A DNA stretch of 14,941 bases from Thermoplasmata archaeon (lineage in GTDB: Archaea; Thermoplasmatota; Thermoplasmata; Sysuiplasmatales; Sysuiplasmataceae), in the NCBI GenBank assembly GCA_021811925.1, contig JAKAPY010000023.1, positions 1-14,941 on the forward strand, written 5' to 3'. This document shows, piece by piece, positions 8,108-14,941 of this stretch. The number at the start of each line of letters is the position of its first letter. The first letter of the stretch is position 1. A program made the translations under genes and the position numbers. The notes below the pieces were generated by a model. That model was not told where the DNA came from. It saw only the letters and a list, made by a program, of their open reading frames with translations, and ran no database searches.

Positions 8108-8617
8108 TCAGTTCACCTTTCGGGGGAACAATGTTTTGAATGAAACAGTATGATCGAATATAGATTCAACATTCGTGATTGCGGTCACAATAATCGCGAC
8201 TACAGGGAGGGCAATTGCCACATAACCAACAAGCCTCCAGGAAGTGAAGAGATATGCAGACGTTGCAACAGAGCCCAATCCTTCAGCGACCAACATTCCA
8301 GCGACCGCTATAGGGGCCTGGCACAGGTTGTAGTAGAATATGTCTGCTCCGTACGCAATTACAAACAGGCCGAAGACAGCGATCATAGGATAAAGGAAGC
8401 GTATCCCCTTGGGCGATCTGAGTATCAGGAGGCAGGCAACGAGAAGCAGCGCCCCTATGCATACCACCATGACCCCGTTGATGAAGTCGTAGTTGGCTGG
8501 AAGTGGCCAGGCAGTATCATTTTCAATCCCGAGAACGGGCAAGGGAACGGAGAGGCCGAGAAAGAGATTGCCAAAGGCCTTTAGTCTTTCCTCTACCTCC
8601 TGATTCCCCTTCAACAT
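8108..8617 (-). CDS. Five-helix membrane protein, DUF981-like
   Basis: A 169-residue integral membrane protein with about five hydrophobic segments at residues 15-32, 43-66, 73-97, 103-125 and 130-148, short loops and a basic C terminus (FPRKVN). The 'WPLPANYDF' stretch just before the second helix resembles the archaeal DUF981 family from memory; the match could not be tested. No catalytic motif is visible. It lies 23 nt upstream of the UbiA-like gene on the same strand, so the two are probably co-transcribed and may share a membrane lipid or quinone-related role (inference). The upstream gap to the DUF2203 gene (8618-8834) has several AT-rich TATA-like spots on the minus strand (around 8709-8717, 8727-8735 and 8775-8783), and I could not choose between them. 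Confidence 0.75.
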   Translation of the reverse strand: MLKGNQEVEERLKAFGNLFLGLSVPLPVLGIENDTAWPLPANYDFINGVMVVCIGALLLVACLLILRSPKGIRFLYPMIAVFGLFVIAYGADIFYYNLCQAPIAVAGMLVAEGLGSVATSAYLFTSWRLVGYVAIALPVVAIIVTAITNVESIFDHTVSFKTLFPRKVN

Positions 8618-8834
8618 TGAGAAGTCAATTCCGAGGGTGTAGAATAACTGAAGGGCCGCGCTTTCACCTTACCTGGTGTTAGGAGGTGTTTGTAGTTAGC
8701 CTTGGACCCTTAAATGTAATACAAGCGCTTTAAATCTGCAGTATTCGGGCACTGAGTTGCAGCTGGAATCGCAGTATAATTAGACTGGAGTTGACTAAGA
8801 AACGTGCCAAATCTTGATAAACGGGATCCCCAGC

Positions 8835-9278
8835 TCATTCGAGAGGGCGCCTGCCGCCATATCCGCCCTCGAGAGTGTGCCAGTATCTGACTTCTGGCTC
8901 TCCCCGCTGCCAGCACAGAAAGACGACCTGGCCGTCCCTTATGCTGTAAAAATCGACCAGCCCGAGATCGGGGTTCTTGATTAGAATGCCCACGTCCTCT
9001 ATCTCCCTGATTGACTTGTTCCAGCGATCTATCCTGTCGCTTTTCTCCTTCTCGAGCTTGATGTATTCGGCCCTGTCCGGATTGGTGTCTTCGTTTATCG
9101 ACTCCCCCCAGTACCACTCCATGTCCTCCGTAAGTTCTGAAACAGAGCGTATCTCTATCAGTATCTGGTCGCAGACCTTCAGTTTCTCCTCGAGGACAGG
9201 TATCATGTCGTTCGCCTCGTCCACGGTGAAGAACCTTGTGGGAGCATTTCGTCGGAATTCTTCTCTTTCCTCACTCAT
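8835..9278 (-). CDS. DUF2203 family protein
   Basis: This 147-residue soluble protein matches the DUF2203 family as I know it. The N-terminal segment has FFTVDEANDMIPVLEEKL (16-33), a central coiled, charged region follows, and the C-terminal signature runs from GLVDFYSIRDG (106-116) through LCWQRGEPEVRYWHTLEGGY (121-140) to GGRRPLE at the end. The function is unknown for the family. The conserved Trp, Glu and His residues near the C terminus could form a binding site, but that is speculation. The ATG at 9278 is preceded by a TATA element about 50 nt upstream that sits inside a 6-bp inverted repeat. It is divergent from the rhodanese-like gene. Confidence 0.85.
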   Translation of the reverse strand: MSEEREEFRRNAPTRFFTVDEANDMIPVLEEKLKVCDQILIEIRSVSELTEDMEWYWGESINEDTNPDRAEYIKLEKEKSDRIDRWNKSIREIEDVGILIKNPDLGLVDFYSIRDGQVVFLCWQRGEPEVRYWHTLEGGYGGRRPLE

Positions 9279-9321
9279 CCGGTCTCTTCCTTGAATTGAT
9301 GAACGGGTTCTTATGCCTAGT

Positions 9322-9340
9322 CCAACTATATATCAGTTGG
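9322..9340 (-). promoter_or_regulatory. TATA box of the DUF2203 gene inside an inverted repeat
   Basis: CCAACT (9322-9327) and AGTTGG (9335-9340) form a perfect 6-bp inverted repeat around the AT-rich core ATATATC, which contains the likely minus-strand TATA box (about 9326-9333). With a start about 25 nt on, the leader would be about 25 nt. A repressor binding the symmetric site would block TBP directly (inference). Confidence 0.5.
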
Positions 9341-9432
9341 TCATTCCAAATTACGATGGACGAATACGCTCCCTGACTATGAATTCCGCAGGTGGAACTG
9401 CAGACTAACGGATGGGAGCCCCGGAGTAGTGT

Positions 9433-9480
9433 CTGTTAAACAGGTATTTTATAATCAGTTGATCTGTCAAAAAGGACAGA
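9433..9480 (+). promoter_or_regulatory. Promoter region of the rhodanese-like gene with two inverted repeats
   Basis: A TATA box TTTTATAA (9447-9454) lies about 31 nt before the ATG at 9481, predicting an almost leaderless mRNA. It is preceded by the palindrome CTGTT-A-AACAG (9433-9443). Between the TATA box and the start codon is a second inverted repeat, TCTGTC-AAAAAG-GACAGA (9463-9480), which ends exactly at the ATG. Both share CTGT/ACAG half-sites and could be operators for one dimeric regulator; the second could also be an RNA hairpin over the start. Confidence 0.5.
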
Positions 9481-9957
9481 ATGAGGACATTTCCCTACAT
9501 AGTCATCATGATCGCGCTGTGGATTATCTTTGTGTCCACCCTCTACCTTGCATTCGGAATCACTTTCCCAACGTTGCTGCTGGCAGTAGTGTCGATCATC
9601 GGTGTGACCGTCTCGATATTCACATACAGGTACTACGGCTGGCCGTATGCGGAAAGGGGGAGTTATGCCGATCTCAAGCCAGGCGAACTCAATTCCATGC
9701 TAGAGAAAGGAGAACATCTGGACATCGTAGACGTCCGCACAACTGCTGAATTTGCAAAGGGACATCTGCCAAGATCGGTCAACATGCCATATACCAAGGT
9801 TGTCCGTGGACAGTCGGTCGGAAACAGGACCGTTTTTGTTTCCGGCACGGGCAGGAGATCCAGGGCGGTCATCAGAAGGGTGATTGGCAAGGAACTGTAC
9901 AATCTGAGGGAAGGCTACACAGAATGGATGAAGGAGCACATGCCTGTCGAAAAGTGA
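9481..9957 (+). CDS. Membrane-anchored rhodanese-like protein lacking the catalytic Cys
   Basis: This 158-residue protein has two N-terminal membrane helices (about residues 6-24 and 29-48) and then a rhodanese-like domain (about 62-156). Domain hallmarks are LDIVDVRTTAEFAKGHLPRSVNMPY (80-104), the loop VFVSGTGRRSR (118-128) and NLREGYTEWMKEHMP (141-155). In active sulfurtransferases the loop reads CxxGxRS; here the Cys position is Ser121 (codon TCC at 9841-9843), so classical persulfide chemistry is not expected. A sensory, binding or structural role is inferred. The ATG at 9481 fits the TATA spacing, and AAAGGA just upstream could act as a weak ribosome-binding site. It stands alone between divergent DUF2203 and the polymerase gene. 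Confidence 0.87.
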   Translation: MRTFPYIVIMIALWIIFVSTLYLAFGITFPTLLLAVVSIIGVTVSIFTYRYYGWPYAERGSYADLKPGELNSMLEKGEHLDIVDVRTTAEFAKGHLPRSVNMPYTKVVRGQSVGNRTVFVSGTGRRSRAVIRRVIGKELYNLREGYTEWMKEHMPVEK

Positions 9958-10028
9958 GAGTGAAATCAGGGAAGGAATGCAACCGGCTTCCATCCTTGAA
10001 GAGCGAGCGAATCTGTTCCCGTAGCTAA

Positions 10029-10036
10029 CTTTAATA
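10029..10036 (+). promoter_or_regulatory. Probable TATA box for the DNA polymerase D small subunit gene
   Basis: CTTTAATA is centred about 29 nt before the ATG at 10062. With the usual spacing of about 25 nt, the mRNA would be leaderless or nearly so, which fits the absence of a Shine-Dalgarno sequence before this ATG. Confidence 0.5.
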
Positions 10037-10061
10037 GATCCGACAATCTTAACAAAGAACC

Positions 10062-11543
10062 ATGGGGTCTTCTCTGCAGGAAGAGATTATCAGGCTCGCC
10101 GCCTCCAAGGGTGTCCTGATTGACCCGCTCGCGGTAAAGGAGCTTGAAAACAAGAATGATGCTATAGCGAGACTCCAGACGATTTTACACTCGTTTGACA
10201 ACCCGCCCCTGATCATAACACATGAAATGATCAGCGGGACTGGCCCGGAAACCGCTGAAAGCGCGGGACACGGGGAACCGGTTGGCACCGTGGGCCATAT
10301 TTCCTCGACTCCGTCACCGCCGAAGATACTGAAGGACATCACCGGAAACAGCACCTCGCGTGGAAATGTGAAGGATTTTGCAAAGTACTTTACAGACAGG
10401 TTTCACTCCCTGAAGAAGATACTGATGAGAAGAGGGGACATGGCTGGTGCGCTTCCCATATCAAGGGCGGTCAGGCTTAACAGGGATATAAGTGTCATAG
10501 GAATTGTCAACAGCGTACACACCACAAGAAACGGGCATAAGATACTTGAGATAGAGGATGAGGAGGAAAGATGCAAAGTGCTCCTCATGGCCGACAGGAA
10601 GGATGAGTACGTTCTCAAAGATGAAGTCATTGGCGTGAAGGGAAGAATGAACAGGGAGCGCACAATGATCGTGGCGGACGCGATTGTCAGGCCAGACGTG
10701 CCCTTCAACAGATCAGTGGAAAAAATCGATTCAACTTCAAGAGTGGCTGTCCTTTCAGACACGCATGTGGGGAGCAAGACTTTCCTCAGGGAAGAGTGGG
10801 ATCTCATGCTCGACTGGCTAAAGCGAGCGCCGGAAGCCAGGGATATAAACTATGTCATAATTTCAGGCGATCTGGCGGATGGCATAGGAGTATATCCGGA
10901 CCAGGAGGATGATCTTGAGATTGACGACGTGTACGCCCAGTATCAGCGGGTGGCGCAGTACCTTTCGGAGCTGCCTGACTGGATGAGGCTCGTACTGATG
11001 CCGGGGAACCATGACGCTGTCAGGCCGGCTGAGCCACAGCCCACCTTCCAGACAGAGCTGCGAAAGATGTTTGATTCAAGGGTCACTTTTGTAGGGAATC
11101 CGGCCACGGTGGAAATAGAGGGGAGAAATGTGCTTGCATACCATGGCCGCAGCTTTGACGATGTCATAAGTTCGCTTCCACACCTTTCCTGGGAGAGACC
11201 GATTGATGCAATGAAGGAGTTGCTCAAAAGGAGGCACCTTGCACCCGTATATGGCGAGAAGACCCCCCTCGCGCCCGAAAAGCGGGACTACATGGTCATA
11301 GATGAAGTTCCGGATGTTTTCATAACAGGGCATGTTCACTCATACGGCCTGGATGACTACAGGGGAGTGAAGCTGATAAGCGGGTCCACCTGGCAGTCAC
11401 AGACTTCCTACCAGAAGATGAGGAACATATCACCGATACCGGCCAAGATGCCTGTTTTTGACCTCGCGTCCCTGAACCTGAATGTGGTGAATTTCAGCGA
11501 ATTCCACAACAATCAGAGGCATTCGATGCACAGGGTTGTCTGA
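10062..11543 (+). CDS. polB: DNA polymerase D small subunit (DP1), with 3'-5' exonuclease fold
   Basis: This 493-residue protein is the small (DP1) subunit of the archaeal replicative DNA polymerase D, which carries the Mre11-like proofreading nuclease and partners the large DP2 subunit (not in this window). The N-terminal helical part (1-45) is followed by a low-complexity linker, an OB-fold region (about 145-220) and the calcineurin-like phosphoesterase domain. The metal-binding motifs are intact: SDTHVG (Asp233, His235), SGDLADG (Asp270), GNHD (Asn316, His317, Asp318), YHG (His361) and GHVHS (His424, His426). The length is usual for DP1. The ATG at 10062 matches the TATA spacing. It precedes the ATPase operon by 125 nt on the same strand. 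The symbol polB is also used for other genes, so the product name is safer. Confidence 0.95.
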   Translation: MGSSLQEEIIRLAASKGVLIDPLAVKELENKNDAIARLQTILHSFDNPPLIITHEMISGTGPETAESAGHGEPVGTVGHISSTPSPPKILKDITGNSTSRGNVKDFAKYFTDRFHSLKKILMRRGDMAGALPISRAVRLNRDISVIGIVNSVHTTRNGHKILEIEDEEERCKVLLMADRKDEYVLKDEVIGVKGRMNRERTMIVADAIVRPDVPFNRSVEKIDSTSRVAVLSDTHVGSKTFLREEWDLMLDWLKRAPEARDINYVIISGDLADGIGVYPDQEDDLEIDDVYAQYQRVAQYLSELPDWMRLVLMPGNHDAVRPAEPQPTFQTELRKMFDSRVTFVGNPATVEIEGRNVLAYHGRSFDDVISSLPHLSWERPIDAMKELLKRRHLAPVYGEKTPLAPEKRDYMVIDEVPDVFITGHVHSYGLDDYRGVKLISGSTWQSQTSYQKMRNISPIPAKMPVFDLASLNLNVVNFSEFHNNQRHSMHRVV

Positions 11544-11604
11544 ATTGGCCCAATCCCTGCACCTGCTTTGATGGAACGGCCCAGAGGGCTTCATCGTGAA
11601 GGGG

Positions 11605-11633
11605 GCGCATGCATGATGCGCGACAAGTTTTTT
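11605..11633 (+). terminator. Hairpin plus T-run between the polymerase gene and the ATPase operon
   Basis: GCGCAT-GCATG-ATGCGC (11605-11621) is a perfect 6-bp inverted repeat with a 5-nt loop, followed after 6 nt by a run of six Ts (11628-11633). That is the layout of a terminator for the upstream gene, but the T-run is also part of the likely TATA box of atpK. A second small hairpin, CTTCA-TCG-TGAAG, lies at 11589-11601. An operator role is the alternative. Confidence 0.35.
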
Positions 11634-11637
11634 ATAA
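11628..11637 (+). promoter_or_regulatory. Probable TATA box of the A-ATPase operon
   Basis: TTTTTTATAA is centred about 36 nt before the atpK ATG, predicting a leader of about 10 nt. It is the most AT-rich spot in the intergenic region and the only good TATA candidate ahead of the operon. Confidence 0.55.
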
Positions 11638-11668
11638 GACACGCAAATAGACAGGCGGTGGTTGTCAA

Positions 11669-11917
11669 ATGGCGGTTACTCCAACAGGTATACCAGACTA
11701 CACCGACGCCCTGTATGCTATTGCCGCCGCTATATCGATAGCTGGCGGGCTTATAGGCACCGGCATGGCGCAGCAGGGAATCGGCGCAGCGGGAATGGGC
11801 ATAATTGCTGAGAAACCAGAGAAGTTTGGACAGGTCCTTTTCTTCTTCGTTATTCCAGAAACTCTGTGGATACTCGGATTCGTTCTTGGATTGATCCTAC
11901 TGCTGCACATCCTGTGA
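11669..11917 (+). CDS. atpK: A-type ATP synthase subunit K (membrane rotor ring)
   Basis: This 82-residue protein is the proteolipid of the A-type ATP synthase rotor ring. It has two membrane helices, about 15-33 and 54-80, joined by a short Gly-rich polar loop (GAAGMGIIAEKPEKFG, 39-54). Glu64 in FFVIPETLWILG, the middle of the second helix, is the ion-carrying carboxylate. A single hairpin of this size is the simple form of the subunit, unlike the duplicated or triplicated versions of some archaea. It is the first gene of the visible operon; subunits H and I, which often precede it, are absent upstream. Confidence 0.94.
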   Translation: MAVTPTGIPDYTDALYAIAAAISIAGGLIGTGMAQQGIGAAGMGIIAEKPEKFGQVLFFFVIPETLWILGFVLGLILLLHIL

Positions 11918-11926
11918 AGGATTATC

Positions 11927-12496
11927 ATGGCGCTGGAAAACATCCTTCAGTCGATAGAAGAACGCAGGGACAGCGAGCTGAAGCGGATAGCAGACGAATA
12001 TAAGGCGAAAGTGGAGGCTGCCGTCAGCGAGACACAGGCGCGACTGAGGACGCTTCAGAACGAGTTCGAAAGGAAGACGGCCGAGGACAGCAGATCCCTC
12101 GAAAACAGGGAACTCTCGAACGCCGACATCGAGGCAAAGAGGGCCCTGAGAGACAAGAAATCCCAGCTCGTAGATGCCAGCCTGTCGAAGGCGTTTGAAA
12201 TAATGGACAACATGAGCAATTCGCCTGACTACAAGGATGTCATTCTCCAGATGGTGGCGACCGCCAGGAAACTGCTTGGGAATGACTGCACGATCCGTGT
12301 TGGTGAGAAGGGTGCGCATTTCATCAAGAACTCGAAGGGAAAGAAGGTTACTGTCGAGGAAGTGGACCCCTCGGGTGGGCTTGTGGCAGAATCATCAGAC
12401 GGGACAATGGAGCTTGACCTCACCGTTTCCACGCTGAAGAAAGAACTGAAAGAGAGACTGATGCTTGAAATCGCAAGCAAATTTGGTGCGAAGTAA
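11927..12496 (+). CDS. atpE: A-type ATP synthase subunit E (peripheral stalk)
   Basis: This 189-residue protein is subunit E, part of the peripheral stalk that holds the catalytic head still. Residues 1-95 are a charged, Glu/Lys/Arg-rich coiled coil with little hydrophobic surface. The rest is the globular C-terminal domain with 'DPSGGLVAESSDGTMELDLT' (145-164) and a final amphipathic helix ending 'MLEIASKFG'. Length is normal. The ATG at 11927 is 9 nt after the atpK stop, with AAGGA directly at that stop serving as a likely ribosome-binding site. The stop TAA overlaps the atpC ATG by one base (TAATG). Confidence 0.93.
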   Translation: MALENILQSIEERRDSELKRIADEYKAKVEAAVSETQARLRTLQNEFERKTAEDSRSLENRELSNADIEAKRALRDKKSQLVDASLSKAFEIMDNMSNSPDYKDVILQMVATARKLLGNDCTIRVGEKGAHFIKNSKGKKVTVEEVDPSGGLVAESSDGTMELDLTVSTLKKELKERLMLEIASKFGAK

Positions 12497-13563
12497 TGGA
12501 TTCGACTTACTCTGGCAGCTACGGCAGGATAAAAGTCGCACAGACTGAATTCCTCAGCGACAGTCTCGTGAGGGGTTTCATCGGCATGGCGCTGGAGGAT
12601 GTCACGAGGGCTCTGTCGTCAACTGTATACAAGGATGACATAAATGCACTGTATTCCCTCTACACAAATCCAGATCTCCTTGAAATGGCAGCCAACAGGA
12701 GGCTCGTTACAAGAAACAAGACGGCCCTCTTCGCCGCCCCGCCAATGACATCGGATTTGCTGAGAGCGTACATGTCCAAGTGGGACGTGCAGAACATCAA
12801 ATCAATAATCACTTCGAAATACCTGGGCTACGATCTCAAGGAGACTGAGACGTTCCTTGTAAGCTTCAGGGATGTCCCGATGGGCATATTCGGCGGCATT
12901 ATGAGCAACGACGATTTCAGGATACTGATAAACCAGTCGAGCATCGAGGCAGTTGCAGAGAATCTGACGAGATTTGGCTACGGCCAGCAGCTGCTTCAGC
13001 ATCTGGACAATTACAGGAAGGAAAATGACATAGCGCCAATGCTCCAGGGCCTCGACAGATACTACTACATGAGGCTGATAACGAGCCTGAAATTCTTCAA
13101 CGGGGATGAAGGACCGCTGATCAGATTTTTCAGGGAAGAAGTGGACAATAAGAACATAATGGTCATTCTGGCCGCAAAGGATATGCATGTTCCTTTCGAG
13201 AAGGTCAGGGATCAGCTCCTTGTCCTTGGGAACATGTCGACCGAGAACCTTCAGTCCCTTTACGGCTCCGGCGGGGTGGAGGACATAGCTTCAAAACTGC
13301 AGGACAGATACGATCTGCACACTGCGGTGGAGGCCTACAGGAAGGCCGGGGATCTCAAGCTGTTTGAATCGGAGATACGCTCATCCATTCTCAGAAGGTA
13401 TCTGGATGTCCTTTCATCCCAGGCGCTCTCTGCAGGGTCCATGTTCGCCTACATACTCAGGTCGGAGAGGGAGAGGGACAACCTGAGAACAATAGTCATT
13501 GGAAACTCATATGGGATTGAGCCGAAGAGAACGGAAGAGATGCTGCTCGGAGGTGCATTATGA
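12496..13563 (+). CDS. atpC: A-type ATP synthase subunit C (central stalk, V-type subunit d homologue)
   Basis: This 355-residue, all-helical protein is subunit C, which couples the central stalk to the membrane K ring. The N-terminal YGRIKVAQTEFLSDSLVRGF (9-28), the 'WDVQNIKSIITSKYLG' stretch (95-110) and the C-terminal 'YILRSERERDNLRTIVIG' (about 319-336) are family features. Length is normal. It starts at an ATG that overlaps the atpE stop (TAATG) and ends in ATGA that overlaps the atpF start, so translation is probably coupled on both sides. Confidence 0.93.
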   Translation: MDSTYSGSYGRIKVAQTEFLSDSLVRGFIGMALEDVTRALSSTVYKDDINALYSLYTNPDLLEMAANRRLVTRNKTALFAAPPMTSDLLRAYMSKWDVQNIKSIITSKYLGYDLKETETFLVSFRDVPMGIFGGIMSNDDFRILINQSSIEAVAENLTRFGYGQQLLQHLDNYRKENDIAPMLQGLDRYYYMRLITSLKFFNGDEGPLIRFFREEVDNKNIMVILAAKDMHVPFEKVRDQLLVLGNMSTENLQSLYGSGGVEDIASKLQDRYDLHTAVEAYRKAGDLKLFESEIRSSILRRYLDVLSSQALSAGSMFAYILRSERERDNLRTIVIGNSYGIEPKRTEEMLLGGAL

Positions 13564-13886
13564 CCGCAACCCAGAATTTCGGCAGAATTGCTGTGCTGGG
13601 AGAAAGAGAGATAACTCTAGGCTTCAGGCTCCTGGGAGTGACAAATGCCTTCATAGCCGAAGGGGAAAAGGGAGTCGGGAAATTCAGCGAGCTCTTCAGG
13701 TCGGATGAATTCACATTCATCATGGTCTCCGAGAGCCTCAAAAGGTTTATGGACAGGAGAATGCTCGACTCGATTGAAACGTCAACAGTGCCGTTGGTGG
13801 TCTTCGTCCCTCTTCCAGGAGGAGGAGACGAAGAGTCAATAGAAAAATTTGCAAAGCGCGTGCTTGGTGTCGATATAGGCAGGTGA
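13560..13886 (+). CDS. atpF: A-type ATP synthase subunit F
   Basis: This 108-residue protein is subunit F, which sits in the central rotor stalk beside subunit D. The fold is a small CheY-like alpha/beta domain: 'RIAVLGEREITLGFRLLGV' (9-27), 'FTFIMVSESL' (51-60) and 'PLVVFVPLPGG' (78-88) are its strands and turns, followed by a C-terminal helix ending KRVLGVDIGR. The start overlaps the atpC stop by 4 nt (ATGA). Only 4 nt separate it from atpA. Confidence 0.93.
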   Translation: MTATQNFGRIAVLGEREITLGFRLLGVTNAFIAEGEKGVGKFSELFRSDEFTFIMVSESLKRFMDRRMLDSIETSTVPLVVFVPLPGGGDEESIEKFAKRVLGVDIGR

Positions 13887-13890
13887 ATAC

Positions 13891-14941
13891 ATGGGTAAGG
13901 TTGCCAGAGTGTCAGGTCCGGTTGTCATTGCAGAAGACCTGGAGGGTGTCAGGATGTACGACGTCGTCAGGGTCGGCGAGCTTGGGCTCATTGGCGAAGT
14001 CATACGCATTACGGGGAACAGTGTCACCATACAGGTATACGAAGACACAAGTGGAATAAGGCCTGGTGAAAAAGTGGAGAACGTCGGTAAGCCCCTCTCG
14101 GTGGAGCTCGGGCCCGGGCTTCTCAAGTCAATTTATGATGGCATCCAGCGGCCACTGGATATTATAAGGGAGAAGAGCGGAGACTTCATCAGAAGAGGCT
14201 TTTCGGCCACACCGCTCAATGAAACGTTGAAATGGGCGTTTAAGCCCACGGTCAAGAAGGGAGAGGAAGTCTCGCAGGGACAGGTCCTGGGAGAGGTCCA
14301 GGAGACATCCCTGATTGTGCACAGGGTAATGGTGCCCTTCGGCGTGAATGGCACTATTGAGAGCATAAGCGGCGGCGAATTCACAGTCAACGACGTTGTC
14401 GCAACGATAAAGGGCCCTTCAGGCACAGTGGAGGTCAAGCTGAAACAGGAGTGGCCGGTCCGGGTAGCCAGACGTGTCATGAACAAGCTGCCCCCGACTG
14501 TTCCGCTGATAACAGGACAGAGGGTCATAGACACTTTCTTCCCGGTTGCGAAAGGAGGTACAGTGGCCGTGCCCGGGCCCTTCGGCTCGGGGAAGACCGT
14601 CGTGCAGCACCAGCTTTCAAAGTGGGCAGACAGCGACATAGTCGTCTATGTGGGATGCGGGGAGCGTGGCAACGAGATGACTGAGATACTTACCACCTTC
14701 CCTGAACTGCTCGACCCTAAGAGCGGAAAGCCTCTGATGGAGAGGACTGTGCTCATCGCCAATACATCCAACATGCCTGTTGCAGCAAGAGAGGCGAGCA
14801 TCTATACAGGCATTACAATCGCAGAGTACTACAGGGACATGGGTTACGATGTTGCGCTGATGGCGGACAGCACTTCAAGGTGGGCCGAGGCGCTCAGGGA
14901 GATATCAGGCAGGCTTGAGGAGATGCCGGGTGAAGAAGGAT
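13891..14941 (+). CDS. atpA: A-type ATP synthase catalytic subunit A (3'-truncated by the window)
   Basis: The frame runs from the ATG at 13891 to the window edge without a stop: 350 residues visible of an expected 575-600. Subunit A is the catalytic nucleotide-binding subunit. Visible in order are the N-terminal beta barrel (MGKVARVSGPVVIAEDL), the non-homologous insert region with 'FKPTVKKGEEVSQGQVLGEV' (116-135), the Walker A motif GPFGSGKT at 229-236, the VGCGERGNE motif after it, and VALMADSTSRWAEALREISG near the right edge with the Walker B Asp. No intein interrupts the Walker A motif. The start is 4 nt after the atpF stop; GGTG about 10 nt upstream could serve as a ribosome-binding site. 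Confidence 0.96.
   Translation, partial: MGKVARVSGPVVIAEDLEGVRMYDVVRVGELGLIGEVIRITGNSVTIQVYEDTSGIRPGEKVENVGKPLSVELGPGLLKSIYDGIQRPLDIIREKSGDFIRRGFSATPLNETLKWAFKPTVKKGEEVSQGQVLGEVQETSLIVHRVMVPFGVNGTIESISGGEFTVNDVVATIKGPSGTVEVKLKQEWPVRVARRVMNKLPPTVPLITGQRVIDTFFPVAKGGTVAVPGPFGSGKTVVQHQLSKWADSDIVVYVGCGERGNEMTEILTTFPELLDPKSGKPLMERTVLIANTSNMPVAAREASIYTGITIAEYYRDMGYDVALMADSTSRWAEALREISGRLEEMPGEEG

Noticed and set aside
14575..14600. Intein at the subunit A Walker A motif, as found in some archaeal ATPases
   Set aside because: GPFGSGKT is followed directly by normal subunit A sequence, so there is no intein at this site.
14133..14639. Minus-strand 168-codon ORF opposite atpA
   Set aside because: The plus strand encodes a clear ATPase subunit A with a Walker A motif, so this is a shadow.

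Overview
The window looks like a piece of a euryarchaeal chromosome, most likely class Thermoplasmata. The evidence is the archaeal A-type ATPase gene order K-E-C-F-A, the small subunit of the euryarchaeal-type DNA polymerase D, archaeal RNA polymerase subunit L, a diphthamide-synthesis ATPase, archaeal TATA boxes placed so as to give leaderless or very short-leader transcripts, and a tRNA with an apparent intron. The G+C content is moderate and AGG/AGA dominate the arginine codons. The narrower placement is inference.

Layout. Bases 2-3877 (+) hold the 3' part of a giant TPR-repeat protein gene whose start lies outside the window; it ends in a B-box-like zinc module. It converges with almost no gap on a two-gene minus-strand unit, rpoL then truD (5460 to 3882). 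Next is a gap of about 640 bases (5461-6101) with no convincing gene, then a tRNA-Gly(UCC) gene (6102-6188, +) with a probable 13-nt intron, then a diphthine-ammonia ligase gene (6280-6948, +). On the minus strand come a five-helix membrane protein (DUF981-like) and a UbiA/MenA-like prenyltransferase, apparently one operon. A DUF2203 gene (minus) and a membrane-anchored rhodanese-like gene (plus) diverge from a 200-base intergenic region rich in symmetric elements. Then follow the DNA polymerase D small subunit (10062-11543) and the start of the A-type ATP synthase operon (11669 to the right edge): K, E, C, F and a truncated A.

How the genes work together. Most of the window is housekeeping: translation (TruD, tRNA-Gly, diphthamide), transcription (RpoL), replication (PolD) and energy conversion (A-ATPase, with the prenyltransferase possibly serving quinone synthesis). 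The ATPase genes overlap or nearly abut and are probably translationally coupled.

I found no clear new defence or mobile system, CRISPR array or insertion sequence. The points most worth a second look are the giant TPR/zinc protein, the tRNA intron, the rhodanese-like protein with Ser at the catalytic Cys position, and the symmetric promoter elements around 9322-9480 and 11605-11637.
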